Of a stretch of 64,000 nt of DNA, positions 50,601 to 58,451 are shown piece by piece. The stretch is from Oscillospiraceae bacterium (GTDB lineage Bacteria > Bacillota > Clostridia > Oscillospirales > Acutalibacteraceae). The stretch covers positions 364,501-428,500 of the forward strand of contig JAKVOA010000002.1 in the NCBI GenBank assembly GCA_022483045.1, in the 5' to 3' direction. A program made the position numbers and the translations under genes. Under the pieces are notes generated by a model. The model searched no databases. It was given only the letters and a program-made list of their open reading frames with translations, and was not told the origin of the DNA. Every line of letters starts with the position of its first letter. Within the stretch, counting starts at the first letter, position 1.

Positions 50601-52234
50601 CGGTTTTCTGCTGCCGCAGCCTGCTCAGGGGCCGGGAACGCGGCCGCGGGTGCAGGCATCGGAATGCCGCCAAAACCGGCATATTGCTGCTCCAACGCCG
50701 CGTATTCTGCCTTCTCGCCCTCGGAAAGATAAGTACCTTCCCGAATCAGCTCACGGAGCCGTTTTTCTACTGCAGCCCACTTTACAACTGTTTTTGCGTG
50801 TTCCTGATAGGTGTCAAAAGTGATTCCATCGCTGGGGCGATAGTCCACAAAGCCGTGGGAGCCGTCCAGAAATTCTGCGCTGTGGCCTCCGGTGCCATAT
50901 TCGCTTTTCAGGAAAGCCGCAGCGTCTTTTGCATCCGCGCCGTGCTGATACATGGCATAAATGCGGAGCTTTCCGTTTTCAAAACCGGAGCCGCGTCGAA
51001 GTTCGGTGTCAATATCCGCCTGTGAGATAGAAAAAGCGGAGGGCGCTTTCACGCTCTCCGCTGCATAAATGTGCTTGATCTGTGCCTGCTCCGTGGGGAA
51101 AAGGCTTAGCTGAACACTATTTCCTTCAGGATCATTTCTTCCGCCTGCTCCTTGCAGTTGTTCATCAGGCCCACCCATTTCATCGGGTCGGACGCCTTCA
51201 GCGCCTCCGTCGCGCCCGCCGCCTTCGCCAGCTCCGGCATCATCTGCTCCAAGCGGTTCTGTGCTGTCTGCTCGGTTTCCAGCAGATGCGGGTACAGTTT
51301 CTCCGAGAGAAGCATTTGGCTGTAAATCACGGGACGGTGCTCCTTCAGGTAGTTCCTGCGCATCCTCCCGTACTTGCCCAGAGGTGTTTCCGGCTGGCTG
51401 CTCAGCTTCAGGTCGGGAATCAGATAATCCCCGTTCTTCGTGTATGTCAGGCTGTTGCTCATGGTTCTGGCTCCTTTCCGCGATTTTCTCGCGCTCCGCG
51501 TTTTGAATGGTAATTCCGATCTGCCGAAGCACCTCCTGGCAGGATTGGCTGACAGCTGTGCCAAGGGAAGCTATGGTTTCCGGGGTGCTAAAGTCGAAAA
51601 TCGACATGAAGTCCTCATAGCCAAAATATTGTTCCGGCTCCAGTCCGCAGCGGGACATAATCGCGTAGGTGATGCTGATTGCGGCGGCTGAACGGAACTG
51701 CATCGCTATGTTGAGTTCATCGTACTCCTCAAGAAAAGAGCCGTCAACGATGCGGAGAATGTCATCGCGGTTATCGTTCCAATACCGATTTGCGAGCACT
51801 CCGGCAATATTTGCAATCTGCTGCGGCAGGCTCTGGTCGGCAATGCCATACCGGTTTTCCAGCATGGCGGACACCAACTCGTGATGCTCCTGTTCCATAG
51901 ACCATAGGGTCAGATTGCGGGAATTGGGGCGTGTTCCGGTGTCTGAAATGTCAAAGACATACCGCAGGCGGGGCCGGTCGCCGGAATCATCCAAAAGCGC
52001 AATGCCCTGTGAACCGCGCTTTACATATCGGCCCATTTTGTCATTCCACAGGTCATATTCCGCACAGGCCGTTGCCTCCGGCCGCTGGGCATAGATCATG
52101 AGCTGCTCCTGATACGGGTACTTGTATAACCTCGCGGCAGTCGTTAAAAAGGCTGCCCAGTCCTGCCAGCTTCCGGTAAGCCGCGTAGCCACGCTGTTGG
52201 CCATCTGTGCGTACATTTCTGCTTTGGTCGGCAT
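44642..52234 (-). CDS. Giant N6-methylase/SNF2-type helicase of the ICE
   Basis: A 2530-residue multidomain protein. The N-terminal 250 residues resemble ArdC/LtrC-type ssDNA-binding proteins. A disordered Gly/Glu/Pro-rich linker (about 265-395) follows, where a tnpV-like gene is overprinted. The centre has an adenine methylase with EPAMGVGNFFG (motif I) and IGNVPFGQYQ (motif IV). The last third is an SNF2 helicase: HEVGAGKTFEM (Walker A), VDESDNFKN, ATGTPISNSM, MGAGTNVQDR and QRKGRIERQGN. Such proteins may methylate and remodel incoming DNA. AAGGAGG precedes ATG 52234. Confidence 0.92.
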   Translation of the reverse strand: MPTKAEMYAQMANSVATRLTGSWQDWAAFLTTAARLYKYPYQEQLMIYAQRPEATACAEYDLWNDKMGRYVKRGSQGIALLDDSGDRPRLRYVFDISDTGTRPNSRNLTLWSMEQEHHELVSAMLENRYGIADQSLPQQIANIAGVLANRYWNDNRDDILRIVDGSFLEEYDELNIAMQFRSAAAISITYAIMSRCGLEPEQYFGYEDFMSIFDFSTPETIASLGTAVSQSCQEVLRQIGITIQNAEREKIAERSQNHEQQPDIHEERGLSDSRPEAEQPAGNTSGQVREDAQELPEGAPSRDLQPNASLGETVPASAGNRADSTEPLGADDAGAGEGGGRDGGAEGVRPDEMGGPDEQLQGAGGRNDPEGNSVQLSLFPTEQAQIKHIYAAESVKAPSAFSISQADIDTELRRGSGFENGKLRIYAMYQHGADAKDAAAFLKSEYGTGGHSAEFLDGSHGFVDYRPSDGITFDTYQEHAKTVVKWAAVEKRLRELIREGTYLSEGEKAEYAALEQQYAGFGGIPMPAPAAAFPAPEQAAAAENRALEEYADNNERFAVIESENGYAVWDELHNAYYVDDDGISEEFTSEWQANDYLYQVREVVAQKKILEAAGAKETEEPSLLQSAPEREQAMPKPLRAVSDAEIDAALQRWNGNLKSKQHTNSYMLTHARDKETAAWLQNEFGGGKTSFTVAIEGAEPVELSWTKAQRRIARMVKEDTFYTQEEHDNLDDVDPDDLRGRLAQAGIVNGEVVDPAALSQNPFIQQVVADAENVTQAEDEPAQVFPFSVGDTVYLENGKPFIITQVRDSSIQLRDPTLRYPIFRAESSESFSRLMERYPQPGKPAPAAQVPAQPEMTAETVAVYPADENNMPYDIVVEQLHTEPEHTSPEIVPQSENFRITDDNLGVGGPKAKYQANIAAIRTLHSVEQENRPATSEEQKVLSRYVGWGGIPDAFDETKTSWSAEYKELQSLLTPEEYASARSSTLNAHYTSPTVIKAIYEAVGNMGFKAGNILEPAMGVGNFFGLLPEAMKSSNLYGVELDSITGRIAKQLYPQANITVAGFETTDRRDFFDLAIGNVPFGQYQVNDRAYNKLGFSIHDYFFAKSLDQVRPGGVVAFVTSRYTMDKQSPEVRKYIAQRAELLGAIRLPNNAFRANAGTDVVSDIIFLQKRDRPIDIEPDWVHLGQNNDGFGINSYFIDHPEMILGRQTSESTQYGKQDFTVEPIEGLSLADQLHDAVQSIGGKYTEAELPELGEDEPIDTSIPADPSVKNYSYTVVDGSVYYRENSRMVRPELNATAQERVKGMVELRDCVHRLIDLQMDESDPLSIIGEQHKLNRLYDEFSTKYGLINDRANRLAFSDDSSYYLLCSLEVLDDDGRLERKADMFTKRTIKQHTAVSTVDTASEALAVSIAEHAKVDLLYMEQLTGKNEDEIISDLTGVIFHDPIRNNWQTSDEYLSGNVRQKLREAKRAADKDPAYRINVEALEKAQPKDLDASEIEVRLGATWIDKQYIQQFMEETFNPPFYLRRNIQVHYSSYTAEWNISGKSNVGYGNVAATVTYGTDRANAYRILEDSLNLRDVRIYDTVEDPDGKERRVLNAKETTLAAQKQQAIRDAFKDWIWQDTERRQALVRQYNEEMNSTRPREYDGSHITFAGMNPEIQLRDHQKNAVAHVLYGGNTLLAHEVGAGKTFEMVAACMESKRLGLSQKSIFVVPNHLTEQWASEFLRLYHSANLLVTTKKDFETHNRKKFCARIATGDYDAIIIGHSQFEKIPISPERQERLLQEQIDEITDGIDEVQSSGGERFTVKQLERTRKGLEARLEKLQADSRKDNVVTFEQLGCDRMFVDESDNFKNLFLYTKMRNVAGLSTTDAQKSSDMFSKCRYLDELTGNRGTVFATGTPISNSMTEMYTIQRYLQYDRLKELGMSHFDCWASRFGETVTALELAPEGTGYRARTRFAKFFNLPELMNMFKEVADIKTADQLHLPTPEVEYHTYASKPTEHQQEMVQALSERAAVVHSGAVDPSVDNMLKITSDGRKLGLDQRILNDMLPDEPGTKVNQCVDNIVQFWKDGEADKLTQLVFCDISTPRAATSVNRAAKTAGGNLDSPEIHALETDIELPDPEPAFTVYTDIRQKLIEKGIPAEQVAFIHDANTDVQKKELFGKVRSGQVRVLIGSTAKMGAGTNVQDRLIASHDLDCPWRPRDLIQRKGRIERQGNHNKKVHVCRYVTEGTFDAYLWQTVENKQKFIAQIMTSKSPVRSCEDVDETALSFAEIKALCAGDPRIKERMDLDVEVSKLKIMKADHQSKQYRMEDNLLEYFPEQIEQNKGFIKGLEADMATLAAHPHPEDGFAGMEVRGDHLIDKENAGAALMDACKEVKGHDPVEVGSYRGFKMQLAFDAFQNVYVLTLKGEMTHRVELGKDPRGNLIRIDNALAQMPQRLASVKAQLENLFQQQAAAKAEVGKPFPQEAELREKTARLVELDSILNMDGHSREPEQVLAKSDRPSVLDGLKRTLPAAGTEKKQKSHEEVL
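51106..51462 (-). CDS. tnpV: TnpV-like protein encoded inside the giant helicase gene
   Basis: A 118-residue protein in a different frame of the same strand, wholly inside the 44642-52234 gene. It matches the TnpV family of Tn4451-type elements: YTKNGDYLIPDL, then LGKYGRMRRNYLKEHRP, and the late MKWVGLMNNCKEQAEEMILK. It has its own ribosome binding site, GGAAAGGAG, nine bases ahead of ATG 51462. The helicase frame here gives only a low-complexity linker. TnpV's function is unknown even in Tn4451. Confidence 0.75.
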   Translation of the reverse strand: MSNSLTYTKNGDYLIPDLKLSSQPETPLGKYGRMRRNYLKEHRPVIYSQMLLSEKLYPHLLETEQTAQNRLEQMMPELAKAAGATEALKASDPMKWVGLMNNCKEQAEEMILKEIVFS

Positions 52235-52271
52235 AAATATCTTTCCTCCTTCTTGCTAAGGTAAAAAGGAA

Positions 52272-52296
52272 AGAGCAGCCCACAAAAGGCTGCTCT
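52272..52296 (-). terminator. Hairpin between the TTRAP and helicase genes
   Basis: A perfect 9-bp stem (AGAGCAGCC 52272-52280, GGCTGCTCT 52288-52296), followed on the minus strand by TTCCTTTTT. It lies within the transfer operon, 38 bases ahead of the giant gene, so it is probably a partial terminator. Confidence 0.65.
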
Positions 52297-52309
52297 CTCA
52301 AAGTAGTTG

Positions 52310-52528
52310 TTATTCTTCAAAATCTGGTATAAGCTCCAATGCAGCATATTCCTTGTCGGTAATCGCGCCGAGCTTTTTGATTGCGGAATCCGTGAGCGTG
52401 CGAAGCTCTGCTTCATCCGCATCGAGATAGGCGCGCATGGCCGTCATCTCGTCGATCAATCCTTGTCTGGTTCCCGAACCGTTGTAAATGCTCATCAGGG
52501 TCAATTCATCCTGGGTGAAATCATTCAT
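52310..52528 (-). CDS. Transposon-transfer assisting protein (TTRAP family)
   Basis: A 72-residue acidic helical protein: FTQDELTLMSIYNGSGTRQG then LIDEMTAMRAYLDADEAELR. It matches the small TTRAP family seen in Tn1549-type elements. It begins 2 bases after the LtrC-like gene. The family name reflects co-occurrence with transfer genes rather than a proven mechanism. Confidence 0.75.
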   Translation of the reverse strand: MNDFTQDELTLMSIYNGSGTRQGLIDEMTAMRAYLDADEAELRTLTDSAIKKLGAITDKEYAALELIPDFEE

Positions 52529-52529
52529 G

Positions 52530-54776
52530 TCAAATCTCTCTTTCCGCGCTTTTTTTAAGCGCCGTTTTTGCAGGAGGTTCTTTGGTGTCGCTGCCTTTGA
52601 GCTGCTCCAGCACGGATTTCTTCTTTTCCTGCTGTTCCTCCCGGTGCGCGGCTGCTGCCAAATCCATGAGCGAGATCGGCTCGCCGGTCTTAGCCTGCTG
52701 CTCCAACTCCGCGACGGTAGACTGCCTGGGACCGTTGTTGATGATGCCGTCGATGGAATCGTAATCGTCCTCCATCGACATTTCCGCATTTTTGAGGTAG
52801 TTTTCGGGCTTGAGAAAAGACGGCAGCTCCGAAAAGCCAAAGGAATCAACGTAATGACAGGATACCTCACCGTTCTGCCTCAGCGCAACGATGTCGCTTA
52901 CGGAGAGCGAGTGGCCGGTAAAATCTACGGGATGATTGAGGTTGAATTGCTCATAGAGCTTGTCGAGCGTTTCTTCCTGCGATTGTCCGGGCGTGAGCGG
53001 TGCGGTATAGACCAGCTCATAATTCTGACGGTCAACCGAAAGCCGGTCATGCTGAAGCTCTGCCAGGCTGGCAAATCGGTAATCTACCAGCCCCTGATCG
53101 CGCCGAAGCTGATAAATGGCGAAAGTACTGTCCGGCCCTTCTGTGAACTGCTGATCTCGTTCCGGCTCTGTTTCCGTCTTTGCGGGAGGCATCGTCTCTC
53201 GCACAGATTCCCAATCTTCACGGCTGACACCGAATATGCCAGTGTGCATCTGAATATCTTCTGGTTCAAAGGCCATGCCTGCTCCATTGCCCTCAAAAAG
53301 CATATACACGGGAATATCACGTTCAAAAAGCTCTATTGCCCGTTCTTTGGAAAGCGGCAGCATGTCGTCATCCGTGTAGCCAAATGCGTTCATAGCTTCC
53401 ACCGTCATCGCGGGGTCAGGCATGTAACCATTGTATGGGGCGGTTTCGGCAAGCGGCTGCTCAACCCCGCGTTCCTGTGTTGGTTTATCAACTTTATATG
53501 AAGCTGAAGTGTTTACAGGTTCCGTGAAATCCTTCGGCGCAGCCACAACCGATTCGGATGAAGGTCCATCCGGGAGGTAGGCGCTGACATCATCACTCGG
53601 AATACTGGGTTGCTCAGGTGCGTTCTGCGGCGAGGCAGGCTCGCTCCATTCATCAATGCCTGGCTGCTTTTCAGCCTCTTTACTCTGGTCGATGCCTCGT
53701 TCCTTGCAGATCGCGGAATAGTTCCGGTCAATGTCCGAAATCAGGCCGGACGCGGTTTTGTTGATGGTTTCCAAGCTGGCACGCAGTTCAGGCAGCTTCT
53801 TGTCCTTTGACCAGGTGGCGATGTAGCCGAAGCTGTTCTCGCCGGTGGCAATACCGTAGTAGGCGCAGACGGCAAAGGAAACGCTCTCGGCCTCGACTTC
53901 TTCCGTGTTGCGGCTTTTCTTTACGAAATCGGCGGTATAGGTATCCTCCGCAACCTCCAGATTCCATGCAAAGCCGTTTTCATCGACATGCTGCCAGCCG
54001 TTCTTTTCAGCTTCGGCCTCTGCGTCCTCGCGGGTGTCAAAGCCGCCGTAAAAGTCATGCTTGGTGCCGCCGTCCGACACCATGACGAGCTTCCATTGCT
54101 CCTTGATCTCCGGCAGCTTCTCGTTGTGGAGCTTAGAGTGCGCGATCTCATGGACAGCGGCGGCAACCGTCTGCACCTCGCTCATGCCCTCACGGATGGC
54201 GATGCGCTGTTCGTCCGAGGAAAAATAGCCGTCCATGTTTGCCGCCATCTGCTCAAAAGCCAGCGGCACCGGCGCGGAGCGTTTCAGCGCCTCCATGAAA
54301 ACCTCATAATTCTGGACGTTGCCCTGCAAATCCGAAGCAAGCACCGGCAGGGGCTTTCCGTCCGTCTGGCTCACATCAAAGACGGACACGACCTTATACA
54401 TGGGGATTTTGACCTCTTTTTCCTCCATGATAGCGTTACCGTCCGCGTCCAGCAGCGGCGCTTTCGTGTCCGGGTCGAGCTTTGCTTCCTCGATTTTCTT
54501 TTTGAATGGCGTCGGTGCAATGATCTTGATGCCTTTTTCGCCCTTCATGACATTGCGGGAAAACTGATCGTGCCACTTGTTGAAGCCCGCGACCAGCGTT
54601 GCGTTGGGCTTTTGCATATAGATGAGCATGGTGTTGTTGACGCTGTACTTGTGGAATCGGCTCATGGTGCGCAGGTACTCAGCGTACTTGTCGGACTGGA
54701 ATAGTTCCTGGATGCCGGTTTCGATGCTCTCGGTGATTTCCTTCAGCCGGTCTTTGGCCGTAGTCTTTTCAGGCAT
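52530..54776 (-). CDS. LtrC-like protein (ArdC, metalloprotease and YodL/DUF4316 parts)
   Basis: A 748-residue protein. The N-terminal 110 residues are ArdC-like (YAEYLRTMSRFHKYSVNNTM). A zincin motif HEIAH (AAAVHEIAHSKLHNEK) appears near residue 210, with a distal EVEAESVSFAVCAYYG helix. The C-terminal half contains YodL-like and DUF4316-like segments (AFGYTDDDMLPLSKERAIEL; TFAIYQLRRDQGLVDYRFAS). ArdC-type proteins protect incoming single-stranded DNA from host restriction. It lies between a small conserved gene and TTRAP. Confidence 0.8.
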   Translation of the reverse strand: MPEKTTAKDRLKEITESIETGIQELFQSDKYAEYLRTMSRFHKYSVNNTMLIYMQKPNATLVAGFNKWHDQFSRNVMKGEKGIKIIAPTPFKKKIEEAKLDPDTKAPLLDADGNAIMEEKEVKIPMYKVVSVFDVSQTDGKPLPVLASDLQGNVQNYEVFMEALKRSAPVPLAFEQMAANMDGYFSSDEQRIAIREGMSEVQTVAAAVHEIAHSKLHNEKLPEIKEQWKLVMVSDGGTKHDFYGGFDTREDAEAEAEKNGWQHVDENGFAWNLEVAEDTYTADFVKKSRNTEEVEAESVSFAVCAYYGIATGENSFGYIATWSKDKKLPELRASLETINKTASGLISDIDRNYSAICKERGIDQSKEAEKQPGIDEWSEPASPQNAPEQPSIPSDDVSAYLPDGPSSESVVAAPKDFTEPVNTSASYKVDKPTQERGVEQPLAETAPYNGYMPDPAMTVEAMNAFGYTDDDMLPLSKERAIELFERDIPVYMLFEGNGAGMAFEPEDIQMHTGIFGVSREDWESVRETMPPAKTETEPERDQQFTEGPDSTFAIYQLRRDQGLVDYRFASLAELQHDRLSVDRQNYELVYTAPLTPGQSQEETLDKLYEQFNLNHPVDFTGHSLSVSDIVALRQNGEVSCHYVDSFGFSELPSFLKPENYLKNAEMSMEDDYDSIDGIINNGPRQSTVAELEQQAKTGEPISLMDLAAAAHREEQQEKKKSVLEQLKGSDTKEPPAKTALKKSAEREI

Positions 54777-54819
54777 AATTTTATCTCCTTTCCAGGGTTA
54801 AATATCCCAAAAGGAAGCA

Positions 54820-54854
54820 GCTCCCGCGCAGGACGGCTAAACCTGTGCGGGAGC
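54820..54854 (-). terminator. Hairpin upstream of the LtrC-like gene
   Basis: A 13-bp stem with one wobble (54820-54832 with 54842-54854), followed on the minus strand by TGCTTCCTTTT. It probably attenuates read-through in the long transfer operon. Confidence 0.5.
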
Positions 54855-54876
54855 ATTGTTTCAATCGGGGAACAGG

Positions 54877-55164
54877 TTATTTGTTCCTGATGGGCGGCTT
54901 ATATCCGGCTGCTTTGGCCCGTTCGCTTGCTGCTTTTCGGCGTTCATCACTGAACGGTACGCGGATGGTGACGCAGTTCTTTGGAACAAGATAGCTGGCC
55001 GGACCGGTTCTGCTTTTTTGGACCTGCTTAAATTTATCCGGGAACCGTGCGGAAAGTTCCATCAATTTGTCTTTGAGCTTCTGGTCATAGGTGTAGACGC
55101 TCGCCGTGTCATCTTCTTGATTGTAATTGATGATCGTCTCCATCTCATACGGCGTGAGTTTCAC
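54877..55164 (-). CDS. Conserved small ICE protein
   Basis: A 95-residue basic protein (LTPYEMETIINYNQEDDTAS, then VYTYDQKLKDKLMELSARFP and a Lys/Arg-rich end). It is a familiar companion of TopB in Tn1549-type elements, but has no named domain that I recognise. Its ATG overlaps the topB stop by 4 bases, so it is co-translated. Confidence 0.65.
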   Translation of the reverse strand: MKLTPYEMETIINYNQEDDTASVYTYDQKLKDKLMELSARFPDKFKQVQKSRTGPASYLVPKNCVTIRVPFSDERRKAASERAKAAGYKPPIRNK

Positions 55165-57212
55165 GACTTGCCTCCTTTCCCGAATTCACAGCGGAAGCGG
55201 ACATTCTCACCGTTATCCTCCATGACAACCGTCGCGTCATAGGTTTTGCCGGTTTTCTCAGAATACAGGCCGGACATTTTTACGGCACCATCTTTCAAAA
55301 GTGCAGCGGCAGTCTTTTTTGTCAGGGAAGCACGCTTTGCGGCGAAAAATTTGTTGTCGCGCCACAGACCGAATCGGCAATCCGATGTTTCGCAGAAAAA
55401 TCCTTTCTTGCTTTCTGTCACGTTGCCGCCGCAGCGGGGACATTTTCCAACAACCTCACGACCGGACGGAAAAAGAACCTCCGCGCCCTTGACAGCCTTA
55501 TAGGTCTTGACCAACTCCCGTATCATCGCAGTGATGCCATCCAGAAAATCATCTGCCGTCAATTCGCCGCGCTCAATTTCTTTGAGCTTGTTTTCCCACT
55601 CTGCCATCAAAAGCGGAGACTGCAGTTCTTCCGGCAGAACCGTTACCAGCGAAATGCCTGTGTGAGAAGGAATAAGATTGACCGCTTTTTTGCTTTTTCT
55701 GCGCTCAATGAAGCCACCGTTTACCAGCTTTTCAAGAATCGCGGCGCGCGTGGCAGGGGTTCCGAGGCCCTTGCGCTCTGCATTCTCCGGCATTTCTTTG
55801 GCACCCGCGACTTCCATCGCGGAAAGCAGCGTATCCTCCGTATAGTGCTTGGGCGGTGTTGTCTGGCCTTCTTTTACTTCGGCGTCAGACACGGGTATAT
55901 TCTGGCTTTCCGCAACATCCGGCAGAGATTTGTTTTCTTTTTCCTGCTCCGCAAAAGCACGCCAGCCTAAAGCCAATACGTTTTTGCCTTTCGCGGTGAA
56001 CGTATTCTCACCGCAGGCCAGTATAATGATGGTTTCCTCATATTTGTAGGGAGGACACACGGCACATACAAGCCGTCTGGCTACAAGCTGAAGGATGGCG
56101 CGTTCCCCGGCAGGTAGGACGGAAACGTCCGCTTTCGCTGCGCTCATGGTAGGGATGACGGCGTGATGGTCACTAACCTTTTTGCTATTGCAGACTTGTT
56201 CTGCCAGGACCAGATCAGGTTTCGACAGGCCGCTGACCGTTGCCGCGACGCCAACAAAAGAATTGACCGATGACAGCATATCATCGGTCAGGAAGCGGCT
56301 GTCTGTGCGCGGATAGGAGCAGAGCTTTTTCTCATATAGGCTCTGGAGATAGTCCAGCGACTGCTGCGCGGTATATCCGAGAATACGGTTGGCATCACGC
56401 TGGAGCGTGGTCAGGTCATAGAGTGCCGGAGCCTTTTCAGATTTTTCCTTGCGCTCCACGCTTTTGACTGTGACAGGATGTCCCTTGCAGGCAGCAGCGA
56501 CGGAATCCGCTTTCGCTTTTTCCTTGTACTTTTCAGAAACGGCATCCAAACCGCCGCCGCTCAGATTGACCGTGAAAAACGGCTCAGGCTTGAAAGCATC
56601 AATTTCGCTCTCACGCTGAACCAAAAGAGCCAGCGTCGGAGACATAACGCGTCCAACATTCAGCGGGCGGTGGTATAAAACCGAAAACAGCCGCGTGGCG
56701 TTGATTCCAACGAGCCAGTCTGCCTTGGAACGGCAGAGCGCGGATTCATAAAGGCCATCATACGCACTGCCGGGTTTCAAATTGGCAAAGCCGTCGCGGA
56801 TGGCGGAATCCTCCATTGAGGAAATCCAAAGCCTTTTCATTGTTTTTGTGCAGCCAGCCAGATAGTAGACCGTTCTGAAAATCAATTCGCCTTCGCGCCC
56901 GGCATCGCAGGCGTCGATCACTTCGGTAACATCAGAGCGAAGCATAAGCGCTGACAGCATGTGCATCTGCTTCTCTTTATCCGACGCAACGGCATACTGC
57001 CAATTTTCCGGGACTATCGGCAGATCGTCATAGCGCCACTTCGTAAATTTTGGGTCATAGTTTTCCGGGGCCGTCAGCTCTGCAAGATGCCCGAAGCACC
57101 AGGAAACAAGGTAGTCATTTCCTTCAAGATAGCCGTCGCAGCGTTTGGATGCGCCGAGTACCGCGGCAATAGATTGAGCCACAGAGGGCTTTTCAGCGAT
57201 TACGAGCTTCAT
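55161..57212 (-). CDS. topB: DNA topoisomerase III
   Basis: A 683-residue type IA topoisomerase. The N-terminal Toprim domain is KLVIAEKPSVAQSIAAVLG with DACDAGREGELIF. The active-site Tyr lies in SYPRTDSRFL near residue 300. A zinc-ribbon-like CPRCGGNVTESKKGFFC sits near residue 615. AAAGGAG precedes ATG 57212. Mobile TopB enzymes resolve strand topology during transfer of the element. It is flanked by small ICE-specific genes on both sides. Confidence 0.93.
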   Translation of the reverse strand: MKLVIAEKPSVAQSIAAVLGASKRCDGYLEGNDYLVSWCFGHLAELTAPENYDPKFTKWRYDDLPIVPENWQYAVASDKEKQMHMLSALMLRSDVTEVIDACDAGREGELIFRTVYYLAGCTKTMKRLWISSMEDSAIRDGFANLKPGSAYDGLYESALCRSKADWLVGINATRLFSVLYHRPLNVGRVMSPTLALLVQRESEIDAFKPEPFFTVNLSGGGLDAVSEKYKEKAKADSVAAACKGHPVTVKSVERKEKSEKAPALYDLTTLQRDANRILGYTAQQSLDYLQSLYEKKLCSYPRTDSRFLTDDMLSSVNSFVGVAATVSGLSKPDLVLAEQVCNSKKVSDHHAVIPTMSAAKADVSVLPAGERAILQLVARRLVCAVCPPYKYEETIIILACGENTFTAKGKNVLALGWRAFAEQEKENKSLPDVAESQNIPVSDAEVKEGQTTPPKHYTEDTLLSAMEVAGAKEMPENAERKGLGTPATRAAILEKLVNGGFIERRKSKKAVNLIPSHTGISLVTVLPEELQSPLLMAEWENKLKEIERGELTADDFLDGITAMIRELVKTYKAVKGAEVLFPSGREVVGKCPRCGGNVTESKKGFFCETSDCRFGLWRDNKFFAAKRASLTKKTAAALLKDGAVKMSGLYSEKTGKTYDATVVMEDNGENVRFRCEFGKGGKS

Positions 57213-57384
57213 CTTCGATTTTCTCCTTTTTTGCGTGTTGGTTATGCTGACCGCAGTCTTTTCCGCATGACAGCGGGGTAAGAGAACAGCCGGAGCAATC
57301 CGGCTCCGGCTGTTCATATGCAGACCGCGAACGCGGAATCTGCATCATCATTCGTTCAAAGGGACTGTCGGTGAAATACCTCAT
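57193..57384 (-). CDS. Small Cys-rich ICE protein
   Basis: A 63-residue protein with a Cys cluster (CSGCSLTPLSCGKDCGQH) that could bind zinc or a metal cluster. Its ATG overlaps the DUF4366 stop, and its end overlaps the topB start, so it is tightly coupled in the operon. Similar short Cys-rich proteins occur at this place in related elements. Function is unknown. Confidence 0.6.
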   Translation of the reverse strand: MRYFTDSPFERMMMQIPRSRSAYEQPEPDCSGCSLTPLSCGKDCGQHNQHAKKEKIEDEARNR

Positions 57385-58196
57385 TCCGAATCATCCTCTT
57401 TTTCGGCATCGGTATCAGGCGCAGACGCATCGTCGGATTCCTCCGCGTCATCCTGTTCCTCCGGCTCATCTTCCTCGTCGCCGTAATCATAATCATCGAG
57501 ATCGGTGCTGCCCTTTGTTTTGGGCTTTTCTTTACGGAATTTCAGGAAATACACGATGCCGCCGCCCGCGAGAACAAGCAGACACGTTGCCACCATAAAA
57601 ATTGAGCTGGTTTTATTGGATGAATTGGGCTTTTCCGTTGTGGAACTGGATGCAGCTTCTGCAGGCGTAGTGGTCGTTTCCACCGTTTTTTCCTTGCCGG
57701 TGCATTTGGTCATATCATCTTTGCACACCGGGCAGGTTGTATCCACATTTCCAGCAGTACACTTTGTGTCACAGGTACAGCTTTTTACGGTATCCTTGGA
57801 CGCGTCCTTGTCGTCGATCAGCGCCATGAGGTCGGCTTCATCGACAAGGTTCAGAAAATACACGTTCTGCTTATCCCCGCTGCGGTCAATCACCAGATAA
57901 AAGTAATTCCCGTTCTTGGACTGGAGCGTGATAAACTGCTTGTTGCTGGAATCCGAAGTTTCCACGTCATCCACAAGGGAAAGATTGCCATTCGGCGTAA
58001 GGGCGGCCGTTGAGCTGCCGTCCTTGCCCGCCGTCGCATCCGTAGAGGCTGTGCTGGTTTCCGGCGTGGACGTTTCAGCCGGAGTTCCATCCGTCACCGG
58101 CTCCTGCGAATAGGCAAAAGCAGGCATAGAAAATGCCGTCACACTCAGCATGACGGCAAACAGGGTTGCTGCGAGACGCAGTTTAGTTTTCTTCAT
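57381..58196 (-). CDS. DUF4366 membrane-anchored ICE protein
   Basis: A 271-residue surface protein: signal peptide (1-28, ending SMPAFAYS), a Thr/Ser-rich linker, a domain with FITLQSKNGNYFYLVIDRSG and VYFLNLVDEADLMAL, a Cys-rich stretch (CTCDTKC and CPVC), a membrane segment (ATCLLVLAGGGIVYFLKF, about 200-220), and a very acidic C-terminal tail inside the cell. It is a standard component of this element family, perhaps an accessory to the mating channel. Confidence 0.82.
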   Translation of the reverse strand: MKKTKLRLAATLFAVMLSVTAFSMPAFAYSQEPVTDGTPAETSTPETSTASTDATAGKDGSSTAALTPNGNLSLVDDVETSDSSNKQFITLQSKNGNYFYLVIDRSGDKQNVYFLNLVDEADLMALIDDKDASKDTVKSCTCDTKCTAGNVDTTCPVCKDDMTKCTGKEKTVETTTTPAEAASSSTTEKPNSSNKTSSIFMVATCLLVLAGGGIVYFLKFRKEKPKTKGSTDLDDYDYGDEEDEPEEQDDAEESDDASAPDTDAEKEDDSE

Positions 58197-58440
58197 CAGA
58201 TTTATCCTCCGTTTTTTCAGTAATGTGCTGGAAGGTTTCGGCAGGGCATTTTTTGAGGTTCTTGAGCAGTTGACCCAGAGATTCCGGGGTCAGGCCAAGC
58301 TCACGAACCATACCAACGATGTCCGTGTTTTCAAGCTCTGTGATTTCGCCGTCAAGCTCTTTGTTCCGCGCCTGAAGCTCGGAAATTTTGTCGCGGTTTT
58401 TCTCCCGTTCCGTTTTCAGTTTTACGATTTTTGCAATCAT
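58183..58440 (-). CDS. DUF4315 coiled-coil protein
   Basis: An 85-residue protein starting with a coiled coil (AKIVKLKTEREKNRDKISEL, then QARNKELDGEITELENTDIV) and ending in an acidic tail. It overlaps the DUF4366 gene by 14 bases and follows the NlpC/P60 gene by 11. A common small component of these elements with unknown function. Confidence 0.8.
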   Translation of the reverse strand: MIAKIVKLKTEREKNRDKISELQARNKELDGEITELENTDIVGMVRELGLTPESLGQLLKNLKKCPAETFQHITEKTEDKSDEEN

Positions 58441-58451
58441 TTTTATCCTCC

